Of a DNA stretch of 28,913 nt, positions 8,188 through 15,201 are shown in pieces; the first letter of the stretch is position 1; each line of letters begins with the position of its first letter. The notes beneath the pieces are model-generated. The model saw only the letters and a program-made list of their open reading frames with translations. It was not told the DNA's origin and did no database searches. Origin of the DNA: an uncultured Clostridia bacterium (lineage in GTDB: Bacteria > Bacillota > Clostridia > Christensenellales > Aristaeellaceae); the NCBI GenBank assembly GCA_934621485.1, contig CAKTUS010000029.1:1-28913 (forward strand), in the 5' to 3' direction. Both the position numbers and the translations under genes were made by a program.

Positions 8188-8939
8188 TACAACCCCTTCA
8201 TTTTGGACGATTCCTTTTTCCGGGTCTTTGCCTTGGAATCATAGGTTTCGTACCCGTAAGAATAATAGGATTTATAATAGTACTTTTTGCTCAGATAGTT
8301 ATCGAATTTCACCATATTGAGCACCGTTCCCAAAATGGGACATCCCGTTTGTTCCAACTGCTCTTTGACATTCACCAGTTCCTGCCGGCGCACGCTGTCA
8401 TAGTTGACAACAATCAACGCTCCGTCGCAGGATTTCGCAACCTCCGCCGCATCAATCACCGCGCCAAGCGGCGGCGCGTCTACAATCACATAATCCACCT
8501 TTTGAGCCAGTTTGCTCAGCAAATCATCAAAGTGCGGCGAAACCAGCAGCGGAAGCGGATTGGACACCTCGCGGCCAATGGGAACCATATACGCGCCCGG
8601 CAAATTTGTGGAATAAATAATATCGGTTTCCGGCGCCATACCGGCAAGAAAGTGCGCCAGCCCTACCGGGTGTTCTTCCCGGTATTGCAAGCCGTATTGG
8701 GCCTGAATCATGCTTCTGCGCAAATCCGCATCTACCAGCACAACGTTTTTTCCCAGCTTCGACAGGGTTCGCATCATGTTCATCGCCAGAAACGACTTGC
8801 CTTCCGACGCATGGCAGCTGGTAATCATGATTTTTTTGACGTTTTCGCCCGTAAAAGACAGGTTGGTACACAAGGTGTTAACGGCCTCGCCGCAGGCATA
8901 GCCAAGAGCAGGAAAATGCCGAATGGTTAGCATATTCAT
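8187..8939 (-). CDS. cpsD: CpsD-type autophosphorylating tyrosine kinase (BY-kinase)
   Basis: This gene encodes 250 residues. Its ATG overlaps the CpsC stop in an ATGA junction. The Walker A motif SCHASEGKS (41-49), Walker A' VVLVDADLR (66-74) and Walker B VIVDAPP (151-157) define a bacterial tyrosine kinase of the P-loop MRP/MinD type. The C-terminus carries nine tyrosines between residues 215 and 233 (KYYYKSYYSYGYETY), the autophosphorylation cluster. The kinase needs the cytoplasmic end of CpsC for activity and is reversed by CpsB. No transmembrane segment is present, as expected where the adaptor is a separate protein. Confidence 0.95.
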   Translation of the reverse strand: MNMLTIRHFPALGYACGEAVNTLCTNLSFTGENVKKIMITSCHASEGKSFLAMNMMRTLSKLGKNVVLVDADLRRSMIQAQYGLQYREEHPVGLAHFLAGMAPETDIIYSTNLPGAYMVPIGREVSNPLPLLVSPHFDDLLSKLAQKVDYVIVDAPPLGAVIDAAEVAKSCDGALIVVNYDSVRRQELVNVKEQLEQTGCPILGTVLNMVKFDNYLSKKYYYKSYYSYGYETYDSKAKTRKKESSKMKGL

Positions 8940-9703
8940 GCGTTTCTCGCCGCCTTTCCATGCCTTTTCTCTCCGGCTTCGCTTTCAACCGGAATCACCG
9001 CCAGGGTCACCAGGCCCGTGTATTTTCGGATATCCTCGGCCGTTTTATAGGTATCGTCCGTCACCATGCGCAGCGTAACGATTCCCATGCCCACCACAAG
9101 GCCCAGGAGCAGTCCCAGCATGACGGTTCGGGTTTTGTTCGGGCTTACAGGATTGGCAGGCACCAGGGCAACGGACATGGTATTGGGCTTGTCCGTCGCC
9201 ATCGTATCGGCGATATACTGGCTGGCCACCTTTGCATACTCATTGGCGATGGCGGCCGCCTCGGCCGGCGAAGCCGATGTAACCGTAATATCCAGCATGC
9301 GCGTACCGCTGTCATTTTCAACGGAAAGCATGCGCTGCATCTGGCGGTAGGTGTAGGGAAGGTTCAGGTTGGCAATTACCTCTTCATGCACTTCCCACAT
9401 TTGAAACACCTTGATATAGTCTTTTGTCAGCGCCGTACCAATTTGCAGATCGGACATGTTGATGGCCGAATCCCTGCGGCTCAGCACATAAAGAGTCGAT
9501 GTGGCCTCATACATGGGCGTTACAAAAAACGACACATATACGCCGGCGATCACTGCGCACGCCAGTGCAAGACAGACGAGCAGCTTCCAGCTTCCCAAAA
9601 GGCGATACATCAACTCAACCAAATCAATGGTGGCGGCATTGTTTGGCTGCTGCGCCGTTGAAGCGGCAGGGTTTTGGTTCCATTTTTTCTGTTGATCCGC
9701 CAT
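8936..9703 (-). CDS. cpsC: CpsC/Wzz-type polysaccharide chain-length regulator and kinase adaptor
   Basis: This gene encodes 255 residues. ATG 9703 has GGAG 9 nt upstream. The layout is a cytoplasmic Q/N-rich head, transmembrane segment 1 (about 40-60), an extracellular Wzz domain (PMYEATSTLYVLS), a proline-rich PANPVSPNK at 182-190, and transmembrane segment 2 (about 192-213). A short cytoplasmic tail of about 40 residues follows. Two-segment proteins of this kind set polymer length and activate the partner kinase, which is encoded by the overlapping next gene. The size is typical for the CpsC/CapA group. Confidence 0.94.
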   Translation of the reverse strand: MADQQKKWNQNPAASTAQQPNNAATIDLVELMYRLLGSWKLLVCLALACAVIAGVYVSFFVTPMYEATSTLYVLSRRDSAINMSDLQIGTALTKDYIKVFQMWEVHEEVIANLNLPYTYRQMQRMLSVENDSGTRMLDITVTSASPAEAAAIANEYAKVASQYIADTMATDKPNTMSVALVPANPVSPNKTRTVMLGLLLGLVVGMGIVTLRMVTDDTYKTAEDIRKYTGLVTLAVIPVESEAGEKRHGKAARNA

Positions 9704-9736
9704 GTTTTGCTTCTCCGTTCTCTCAAAGAAAATGCA

Positions 9737-9808
9737 GCTTGCAGAAAACTGCGAAACGCCGCGGCCGTTTTTCTTTCAGTTTGCGTGCATTTCGCGTTTC
9801 CTGCAAGC
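9737..9808 (-). other. Intercistronic stem-loop between secreted-protein gene and cpsC
   Basis: The outer arms gcttgcag (9737-9744) and ctgcaagc (9801-9808) are exact complements. An inner 7-bp stem, gaaacgc (9753-9759) with gcgtttc (9794-9800), stacks inside. No T-run follows on the minus strand, so it is more likely an RNA processing or stability element than a terminator of this operon. On the plus strand a T-rich run does follow. Confidence 0.45.
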
Positions 9809-9819
9809 GCTTTTTTGCT

Positions 9820-10416
9820 TTAGTCGCTGATGACCGCCAGCAGCGCGATACCGTTTTGAATGGTCATCACCGTGTCGGGATCCAGAACAACCCGAACCCG
9901 TCCGGCCGCTTCCACCTGGTCGGCCTCGATGCCCACGCCTTCAAAAGCAGACCATGCAACGGTATACGTATCATCCGTGTGCAATGTCACCAGGCCGATC
10001 ATCACAGCTACTTTTTCGCCAACCTCGTAAGGCGTGGAAAAGAGCAAATCGGCCGTTACATTGCCATACGCGGGGCTGTAGCCGCCTGCAATCACGGGAG
10101 AAAACTCATAAACGTTCAATTGTTCAGCGCCAATTATCTTCCGATAATCGGTTTCTCCGCCAAAATATGCCTCTACCGACTCTGCGGCTTTCAGCTTGGC
10201 GATTTCCTCTTTGCAGATGTCCAGGCGATCCATGTGCGCTTCTTCCGTTTCCGCTATGAGGCGAAGATAGAACGAGGCGTTTTCCGGCAGATTTTCAGCC
10301 GTTACCTCCACATTGGTCAGGTCGTCAGTGGTTTTGCTGGGGGCGGATTCTGCCAGCGCAGCAATGGAAGTCAGGCACAGTACAAATGAAAGCAGTGTGC
10401 AGGCAAGCTTTTTCAT
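9820..10416 (-). CDS. Secreted protein of unknown function in the polysaccharide operon
   Basis: This gene encodes 198 residues. ATG 10416 follows an AAGGA-type ribosome site. The N-terminus MKKLACTLLSFVLCLTSIAA, with ALA-E at about residue 22, is a standard signal peptide without a lipobox at the cleavage point. The mature part has no further hydrophobic segment. It has a helical charged stretch with LRLIAETEEAHMDRLD around residues 52-67, and a beta-rich second half ending LDPDTVMTIQNGIALLAV. I do not recognise a family. Its place between the LCP ligase and the CpsC regulator suggests a job outside the membrane in polymer assembly, attachment or sensing, but this is inference only. Confidence 0.75.
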   Translation of the reverse strand: MKKLACTLLSFVLCLTSIAALAESAPSKTTDDLTNVEVTAENLPENASFYLRLIAETEEAHMDRLDICKEEIAKLKAAESVEAYFGGETDYRKIIGAEQLNVYEFSPVIAGGYSPAYGNVTADLLFSTPYEVGEKVAVMIGLVTLHTDDTYTVAWSAFEGVGIEADQVEAAGRVRVVLDPDTVMTIQNGIALLAVISD

Positions 10417-10486
10417 GAACGATCATCCTTCCTTCTTCTTGACCTTCGGCTCGTTGAGCCGTTTATCGCAAATGCCGTAGAGGCAC

Positions 10487-11476
10487 TCACTTCGTTTTTT
10501 GATAGAACAGCGAAAGCGTAGCTTCATACAGAGCGCTTTCCTCCGCATAAAACTGCATAAAACCGTCGCTGCCAATACGGTGCTCGCCGGCAATCGTGAG
10601 CGGCTCAGGCCGGTCGTAATCCTTGGCCGCCCAAACGGCGTTCATCAAACGCCCGCGGCTCAGGTTGGTGGTCAGGTATGGCTCCAGCGCGTCCAGCAGC
10701 TTTCCGCAATAGTCCCGCTCTGCTCGGAGCCGCTCGTCAAGCTGTGTGAACAGCCGGGATAGGTACTGGTTCTGCCGCGCCATCCGCTCTTCATTGGTTC
10801 CCGTTCCCACCTGCCGGCGGCTGCGAACATAAATCTCCGCCTGCCGGCCCTGTAGGGTGAGGGTGGCGCCTTTCGTCATAGCAGGATCCATCGCCGAAAA
10901 ATCGTCCTCCAGGGTCACCGTTACGCCGCCCGCCATATCGTTGAGCACGGCGATTCCCTCCAGAGTCATGGCCAGATACCCATCCAGCGGCGTGCCCAGC
11001 AGCAGATTGGAAACCGCCTCGGCCGTCAGTTCTCCGCTCTGCTCCCGGCTGCCGCCAAAGCCATGGGAGAGGGAAATCTGTGCGGTGCGCATGCCGGACC
11101 GGTTGCCAAGCACGCCCAAAATCGTAATCGGCGTCATGGTATCGCGGTCAATCTGGAGGCGCTTGACGCTTTTTTCTCCATCGTCAATCACCAACAGCTG
11201 CAAAAAGTCCGCCTGTCCCCCATTGTCCTGTCCGCTGCTTTGATCGATTCCCAGCAGCAAAATGGAGGTTAACGCCGTTTTGGGACGGTAAGAAACGCCT
11301 TCATAGCTTACCGCGGCAGCCGCCCGTTGCTGAGGATCGCCCCGGGGCTCCGGCTTGGCGGAACGCTGCTCCAGCCATCTTCCGCCCTGATAGATTCCCA
11401 AAAACGCGATTCCCGCAACCAACAGGATTCCCACCGCTTTCAGCTTGGTTTTTGGGCCTCCGTTCCTCTGTTTCAA
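10487..11476 (-). CDS. LytR-CpsA-Psr (LCP) family glycopolymer transferase
   Basis: The start is best read as TTG 11476, with GGGGGAAAG just upstream and the product beginning MKQRNGG; no nearby ATG fits. That gives 329 residues. One membrane anchor (about 13-31) is followed by an extracellular LCP domain: TSILLLGIDQ (70-79), DFLQLLVIDDG (90-100), and KRLQIDRDTM with the conserved R-D at 111-112. LCP enzymes move finished polymer from undecaprenyl pyrophosphate to peptidoglycan or another wall acceptor, so this operon's polymer is probably wall-linked. It is the first large gene of the leftward transcript starting at 12017-12045. Confidence 0.93.
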   Translation of the reverse strand: MKQRNGGPKTKLKAVGILLVAGIAFLGIYQGGRWLEQRSAKPEPRGDPQQRAAAAVSYEGVSYRPKTALTSILLLGIDQSSGQDNGGQADFLQLLVIDDGEKSVKRLQIDRDTMTPITILGVLGNRSGMRTAQISLSHGFGGSREQSGELTAEAVSNLLLGTPLDGYLAMTLEGIAVLNDMAGGVTVTLEDDFSAMDPAMTKGATLTLQGRQAEIYVRSRRQVGTGTNEERMARQNQYLSRLFTQLDERLRAERDYCGKLLDALEPYLTTNLSRGRLMNAVWAAKDYDRPEPLTIAGEHRIGSDGFMQFYAEESALYEATLSLFYQKTK

Positions 11477-12016
11477 TGCTTTCCCCCATTTTTTCGCAAA
11501 TGGAACCCGACGGTTTCAATGGTTTCCCCTTGCTTCCGGCAGCATGCAAGGCGTGCCGCATACTGCCGGGAGCCGTCTTTCTTGGCGCGTATTGATGCTC
11601 CTTTCCCTACGGACGGAGAAAGGGCGGCTACGGGTTGGTGAAAAAATATCCCTCAAGCGTTGTTTTCTTGTTTTTTTTATGCTTTCTTCTTCTCATCCGC
11701 TTCGCTTTTCCAAATCTTCTTGTTTCAGCCATAGCTTCGCCTCCCGATTGCTGGAAACGTGCTCCGTTCCGCTCGGTTGCTGAAGCGTCTATACGTCACC
11801 CGGCTCCATACCGCTGAACCCAGTCGTGTATTTCGCCTGGTGATTTGTAGCCAAACAAAAGGTTTCGGCGCGGAAAGCAAGCCCATCGTCGCCAAAAGCG
11901 CCCTGCGGTTCTTTTGCTTCATAGCGCATTGGAAATTGCGCTCATGACAGCCGGCCCGGAAGAAAGCGACGGCAAATACGGGAAGCTTTTTCCCTTCTTT
12001 GTCATTTCGCTCATTT
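11477..12016 (-). other. Long leader of the polysaccharide operon
   Basis: About 530 nt separate the promoter from the LCP start. The stretch holds the 34-codon basic frame listed separately. In the same frame upstream of that is a short coding-like relic at 11796-11852 reading GYKSPGEIHDWVQRYG, then a stop; it resembles a transposase-type helix-turn-helix, but this is weak. I see no clean intrinsic terminator and no known riboswitch signature. The length leaves room for attenuation or an RNA element. Confidence 0.4.
11628..11732 (-). CDS. Possible 34-residue, very basic small protein or leader peptide
   Basis: ATG 11732 is preceded by GGGAGG with 8 nt spacing, a strong site. The product begins MAETRRFGKAKRMRRRKHKK and ends EGYFFTNP, with about 13 Lys/Arg among 34 residues. 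It lies in the leader of the LCP gene. It could be a translated leader peptide, a small nucleic-acid-binding protein, or the tail of a decayed gene, since the frame extends upstream to a stop. Real expression is uncertain. Confidence 0.35.
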   Translation of the reverse strand: MAETRRFGKAKRMRRRKHKKNKKTTLEGYFFTNP

Positions 12017-12045
12017 AGTATAAGATAAGGCCATGCGTTTGTCAA
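12017..12045 (-). promoter_or_regulatory. Sigma-A-type promoter for the polysaccharide operon
   Basis: On the minus strand, TTGACA (12040-12045), a 17-nt spacer and TATACT (12017-12022) form a near-consensus promoter firing leftward. Transcription would start near 12009. It is the only strong promoter seen ahead of the LCP gene. Confidence 0.8.
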
Positions 12046-12245
12046 TCAATGCCAGCGGCAAAATCGACGCCGGCGCGTGGTCATATTTGCCGCAAATTCC
12101 GGCTGTATCAAGGACTGTTTCCATAAAGAGAATCACCACGTTCTCTTGGCGTTCCCGTTTTTGTTCAAAAGAAAAACAAAGGGCGCTATATCGCTTCCTT
12201 CTTCCATCACGACATGGAGCAGCTGTTCAGCGCGCCGGGCGACCT

Positions 12246-13157
12246 TCAAAACAGGTCCAGCATTGTATCCAGATAGATTTCTTCCCGCACGCGAAGCTGA
12301 TACTCCGGCTTTGTCAGATAATAGAGTAAAAATTCCAGGACCAGGGCGCTGCCCAGGCCGCGGCCTTCGATTTTGAACTGAGAAAAGCCCATGGGCACAT
12401 AGGTATTCCAGATTTCCTCCACGCCAATGAAGCCCGGATTCGTCATCGCTTTGGAAAAGCGGTAGCCGTTCTGCGCGTCTGGTGCGGCGCAACGGTGCTC
12501 CGGTCCGGGCTCTCCCAGGTTTTTTCGACTCACCGCCTCATAGCATGCCTTCCTGTCCTCGCAGCCAAACCAGCAACATTCGTTGCAAAGAAATTCCACC
12601 TTGTTCTTCTGCTCCACAGGCAGCCTGTTCAACGGCTCAAACGCCTTATTCAGGCGAAAATCCGGCACCACATACAGAAAATCCTCCCGCGCCAGTTCCT
12701 GCTGTAGCTGCTGAAAATCCGTCAGCACCTTGGTGGTGGAGGAAACGAAATACAAACTTGGATAGGTTTCCTGCAAAAAATGGAGCAGCAGCTCTGAATG
12801 GACGATTACGCCGTTTCGCGGGCCGGCGTTTTCCGCAAACAGCCGGCACAGCGCGTTGCATTTTCCATCCGAAAGGTGTTCGCGGCGCAGCAAAGAGTTG
12901 CTGAAGGCGAGCCGGGCGGAAATCCCGTATTCCCGCATCAGGCCAAGGACTTTCCACGGTTCGCCGTCCCCGCTTCCTACGCGCCCACCGCCCCAAAGGC
13001 AATCTGCCGGAGCGCCATAGATGGAGCCGATATCGCACCCCTCGTAAAAGTACTCCCTATGTTCCTGAAACAGGGGCAGAAATACGCGATACAACTCGTA
13101 AAACTCAAACAAACCGGGGAGATGATAATAGACGATGGCTTTGGGGGATTCCTTCAT
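12246..13157 (-). CDS. Conserved cysteine-rich protein, U32-peptidase-like TIM barrel (tentative)
   Basis: This gene encodes 303 residues. ATG 13157 has AAGGATG upstream. Segments in order include YHLPGLFEFYELYR, GSIYGAPADCLWGGG (45-59), AFSNSLLRREHLSD (84-97), YVVPDFRLNKAF (162-173), a cysteine cluster at 191, 194, 195, 199, 205 and 223 (EFLCNECCWFGC), and FKIEGRGLGS (261-270). The K-I-E-G-R motif after a Cys cluster recalls peptidase-U32-type proteins, several of which bind 4Fe-4S clusters and use a TIM-like barrel. No signal peptide or membrane segment is seen. It follows the EFR1 ferredoxin gene by 120 nt on the same strand, which suggests electron delivery to it. Function unknown. Confidence 0.65.
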   Translation of the reverse strand: MKESPKAIVYYHLPGLFEFYELYRVFLPLFQEHREYFYEGCDIGSIYGAPADCLWGGGRVGSGDGEPWKVLGLMREYGISARLAFSNSLLRREHLSDGKCNALCRLFAENAGPRNGVIVHSELLLHFLQETYPSLYFVSSTTKVLTDFQQLQQELAREDFLYVVPDFRLNKAFEPLNRLPVEQKNKVEFLCNECCWFGCEDRKACYEAVSRKNLGEPGPEHRCAAPDAQNGYRFSKAMTNPGFIGVEEIWNTYVPMGFSQFKIEGRGLGSALVLEFLLYYLTKPEYQLRVREEIYLDTMLDLF

Positions 13158-13277
13158 GGTAAAACATCCTTAACATAAAATCAGGAAACGCCGCAGGCTT
13201 CCCCAGCCTTTTTGCGGAGCCTGAGCTTTTTTCATCCTCTTGCCCGCCAAGGCAAGCGCGATTCCGTTTCTTTGCGG

Positions 13278-14021
13278 CTATTCCCGCACATGCGGATTGA
13301 CGTACTGTCCATGTTTCCGGGTATTCTTTCCATACTGAATGGCAAACCGGGGACAGCGGTGGAGACAGCCAAGGCACATCGCGCATTTTTCCTTTCCCCA
13401 GACCGGCCGTCGATCTTCCATGTGAATGGCCTGCACCGGGCACTTCTTCGCGCACAGGCCGCAGCCGATGCAGCTATCTTCCACACGAAAATGCGCAGTT
13501 TTACGAACGTGTGCGTTATAAAACGGCTGGGCGAAAAGCGTGCCCATCCAGAAGGGCACACGTGGTGACATCCGCCGTTTTTTCCGTCTTGCCTGTATTC
13601 CGGCAATCGCATCGTCGATTTCCTTTTCAGTGTTTTTGGTAAAAACAGCCACCTTTTCCGGGGTAGACAGATCAAAGACGGGCGTCCAGGTATCCGCCAT
13701 GCGCACGGAATAGAACGCATCCATTTTCCTGCCATGCAAAGCTTTCCGGGCCATATAGCCGGATGCGCCGGTGGTGGTGCCATAGGTGGAAACAAAGAAA
13801 AGATAGTCTGCCGAGACCGTAATCTCCTCCAAAAACTCCTTGACCACGCTGGGCAATCCCCAATCATAGGTGGGCGAAACAAAGCCGATTACCGAGTCCG
13901 AAAAAGCGTAACGACCCTCCCGGATGCAGTCCACCATCGAAGCCGCTTGTTCCTTCAGCCCCTTTGCCAGGCGATTTGCAACATATTGGCAGTTGCCCGT
14001 AGCGGAAAAATACAAAATCAT
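13278..14021 (-). CDS. EFR1-family flavodoxin-ferredoxin fusion
   Basis: The start is ATG 14021 (MILYFSATGN), set by GGAGG 9 nt upstream; longer frames upstream lack a site. The protein has 247 residues. The N-terminal flavodoxin-like domain has the phosphate loop FSATGN (5-10), SPTYDWGLP (49-57) and STYGTTTG (78-85). The C-terminal ferredoxin domain has two 4Fe-4S motifs, with cysteines at 184, 187, 190, 194 and 213, 216, 219, 223. Such proteins carry electrons between flavin and iron-sulfur centres in the cytoplasm of anaerobes. It is the first gene of a leftward pair with the cysteine-rich protein. A minus-strand promoter lies about 150 nt upstream. Confidence 0.93.
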   Translation of the reverse strand: MILYFSATGNCQYVANRLAKGLKEQAASMVDCIREGRYAFSDSVIGFVSPTYDWGLPSVVKEFLEEITVSADYLFFVSTYGTTTGASGYMARKALHGRKMDAFYSVRMADTWTPVFDLSTPEKVAVFTKNTEKEIDDAIAGIQARRKKRRMSPRVPFWMGTLFAQPFYNAHVRKTAHFRVEDSCIGCGLCAKKCPVQAIHMEDRRPVWGKEKCAMCLGCLHRCPRFAIQYGKNTRKHGQYVNPHVRE

Positions 14022-14168
14022 GGTGTTTAACCTCCAAATGAAAGCCCTTCTTTTTGATGTGCAACCATCCATTGTCTTTCTTTGGCACGGCCAACGGCAG
14101 TCAGTTTGAATACCGGTTCATTCTACAGATTTCGTTCAACATCCCAGCTTCAAAAGGCCCCGCCGGTC

Positions 14169-14197
14169 ATTATAGCATGGCGGCAAAGCGGCAACAA
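14169..14197 (-). promoter_or_regulatory. Probable promoter of the EFR1 gene pair
   Basis: On the minus strand, TTGTTG (14192-14197), a 17-nt spacer and a consensus TATAAT (14169-14174) lie about 150 nt upstream of the EFR1 start. It points away from the iclR promoter. Confidence 0.6.
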
Positions 14198-14265
14198 GAG
14201 GGGGCATGGATGATGATACAATTTGCCCTTCTCCCCTTCCAAATGTACATTTTTCCAATTCGCTA

Positions 14266-14294
14266 TTGACAATTCCATCTTTCCGCTGTAAAAT
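14266..14294 (+). promoter_or_regulatory. Sigma-A-type promoter of the iclR-dehydratase operon
   Basis: A consensus TTGACA (14266-14271), a 17-nt spacer and TAAAAT (14289-14294) lie about 60 nt before the iclR start. The rest of the operon has no comparably good promoter, so this one probably drives the whole gene set. Confidence 0.85.
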
Positions 14295-14311
14295 CTTTTC
14301 ATTGATAAGCG

Positions 14312-14338
14312 CATATATGAACAGCACGCGTATATACG
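14312..14338. promoter_or_regulatory. Possible operator: two palindromes between promoter and iclR
   Basis: catatatg (14312-14319) and cgtatatacg (14329-14338) are both perfect palindromes, with centres 18 bp apart. They lie just after the -10 box, where bound protein would block transcription. They are candidate sites for the IclR protein encoded directly downstream, giving autoregulation. Binding is inferred, not shown. Confidence 0.45.
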
Positions 14339-14352
14339 AACGGAGGATGATG

Positions 14353-15144
14353 ATGAATCACTCTGTCCAAAAGGCGATTGACATTTTGAAAGCCATTGCG
14401 GCTTCAGGGGAACTCTCCATTGCCGATTTATCCAAAGGGCTTGGCTTGGCCAAAAGTACGGTGTTTGATATTGTTCATACTCTGTCTGACAATGGGCTTA
14501 TTGAGAGCACCGTCAACGATCCGCATAAATACCAGTTGGGCCCGGCGCTGTGTAAAATCGGCTTCAGCTATCTGAAAAAGCACCAACTGACGGAAATTGC
14601 ATGGCCGCATCTGAAAGCCTTGCATGACGCAGAGGAACAGACGACCATTTACATGGCTGTGCGAGATAAGCTGGAAATGGTTTACGTCATGAAGCTGGCT
14701 GCCAAGGCGGAAATTCAGCCTACGATGGATGTGGGCGGCTATTCAAGCATTATGTCTACAGGGCTTGGAAAAGCGGCGCTGGCGGCGATGACCGACGAAC
14801 AGATTCTTCAGCTGCTGCCTGCTGAAGTGTTTACGCAGTCCAACACTTCGGATGTTCGCGATTATGCCTCTCTGTTTTTCTTCCTCAATCAGGCCCGGAA
14901 ACGCGGGTATGTGCTGGACGCCGCTTCGGATAAGGGAGCGGAGCTTTGGTGTGTCGCCGTTCCGATTCTGGATGCGCATGGCTCGTATGTAGCCTCAATC
15001 AGCCTTGTCAGCCTGCGTGAAACCTTTACCGACGAGCGCCAGATGCAGTTGGGCAGAAAACTGGCTCATGCAGCGTTGCAGATTTCCGAAGTTTTGGGAT
15101 ATACCGGCAAAAGCGTGCTGGAAGCCCGCGAAAGACCAGCGTAA
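14353..15144 (+). CDS. IclR-family transcriptional regulator
   Basis: Three ATG codons lie in a row (14347, 14350, 14353) right after GGAGG. The third has the best spacing and gives MNHSVQKAIDILKAIA with 263 residues. Residues about 5-50 form the winged helix-turn-helix (LSIADLSKGLGLAKSTVFDIVHTL). The rest is the IclR effector domain, with YMAVRDKLEMVYVMK and VGGYSSIMSTGLGKAALA in typical positions. IclR proteins sense small organic or aromatic acids and usually control the adjacent catabolic genes. Here it leads an operon with a dehydratase, a flavoprotein and an importer, so the ligand is probably the imported acid or a breakdown product. Confidence 0.93.
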   Translation: MNHSVQKAIDILKAIAASGELSIADLSKGLGLAKSTVFDIVHTLSDNGLIESTVNDPHKYQLGPALCKIGFSYLKKHQLTEIAWPHLKALHDAEEQTTIYMAVRDKLEMVYVMKLAAKAEIQPTMDVGGYSSIMSTGLGKAALAAMTDEQILQLLPAEVFTQSNTSDVRDYASLFFFLNQARKRGYVLDAASDKGAELWCVAVPILDAHGSYVASISLVSLRETFTDERQMQLGRKLAHAALQISEVLGYTGKSVLEARERPA

Positions 15145-15201
15145 CTCAATGGCAAGCGGCCGTTGAAATAAAGGAAGCCTACTTAACACGGAGGGGAAAG
15201 C

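Noticed and set aside
8127..8930. Plus-strand open frame opposite cpsD
   Set aside because: It is fully antisense to the kinase gene with its Walker motifs. The protein is His/Arg/Gln-rich and unlike any family.
11796..11852. Insertion-sequence transposase remnant
   Set aside because: Only about 18 codons resemble a helix-turn-helix. There are no terminal repeats and no catalytic domain, so I did not call a mobile element.
11690..11860. Possible c-di-GMP riboswitch in the leader (GGGAGGCGAAGCTATGGC resembles part of the class I motif)
   Set aside because: The other conserved parts, such as the GGCAAACC element and tetraloop-receptor pairing, are missing. The same bases are better explained as a ribosome site and start codon.
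11725..12045. 106-codon minus-strand frame in the polysaccharide leader
   Set aside because: It begins inside the -35 box of a strong promoter, so its start would not be transcribed from that promoter, and the product is compositionally odd.
12133..12492. Minus-strand frame overlapping the 3' end of the U32-like gene
   Set aside because: Most of it is out of frame over a better gene. The tail beyond 12246 has no ribosome site of its own.
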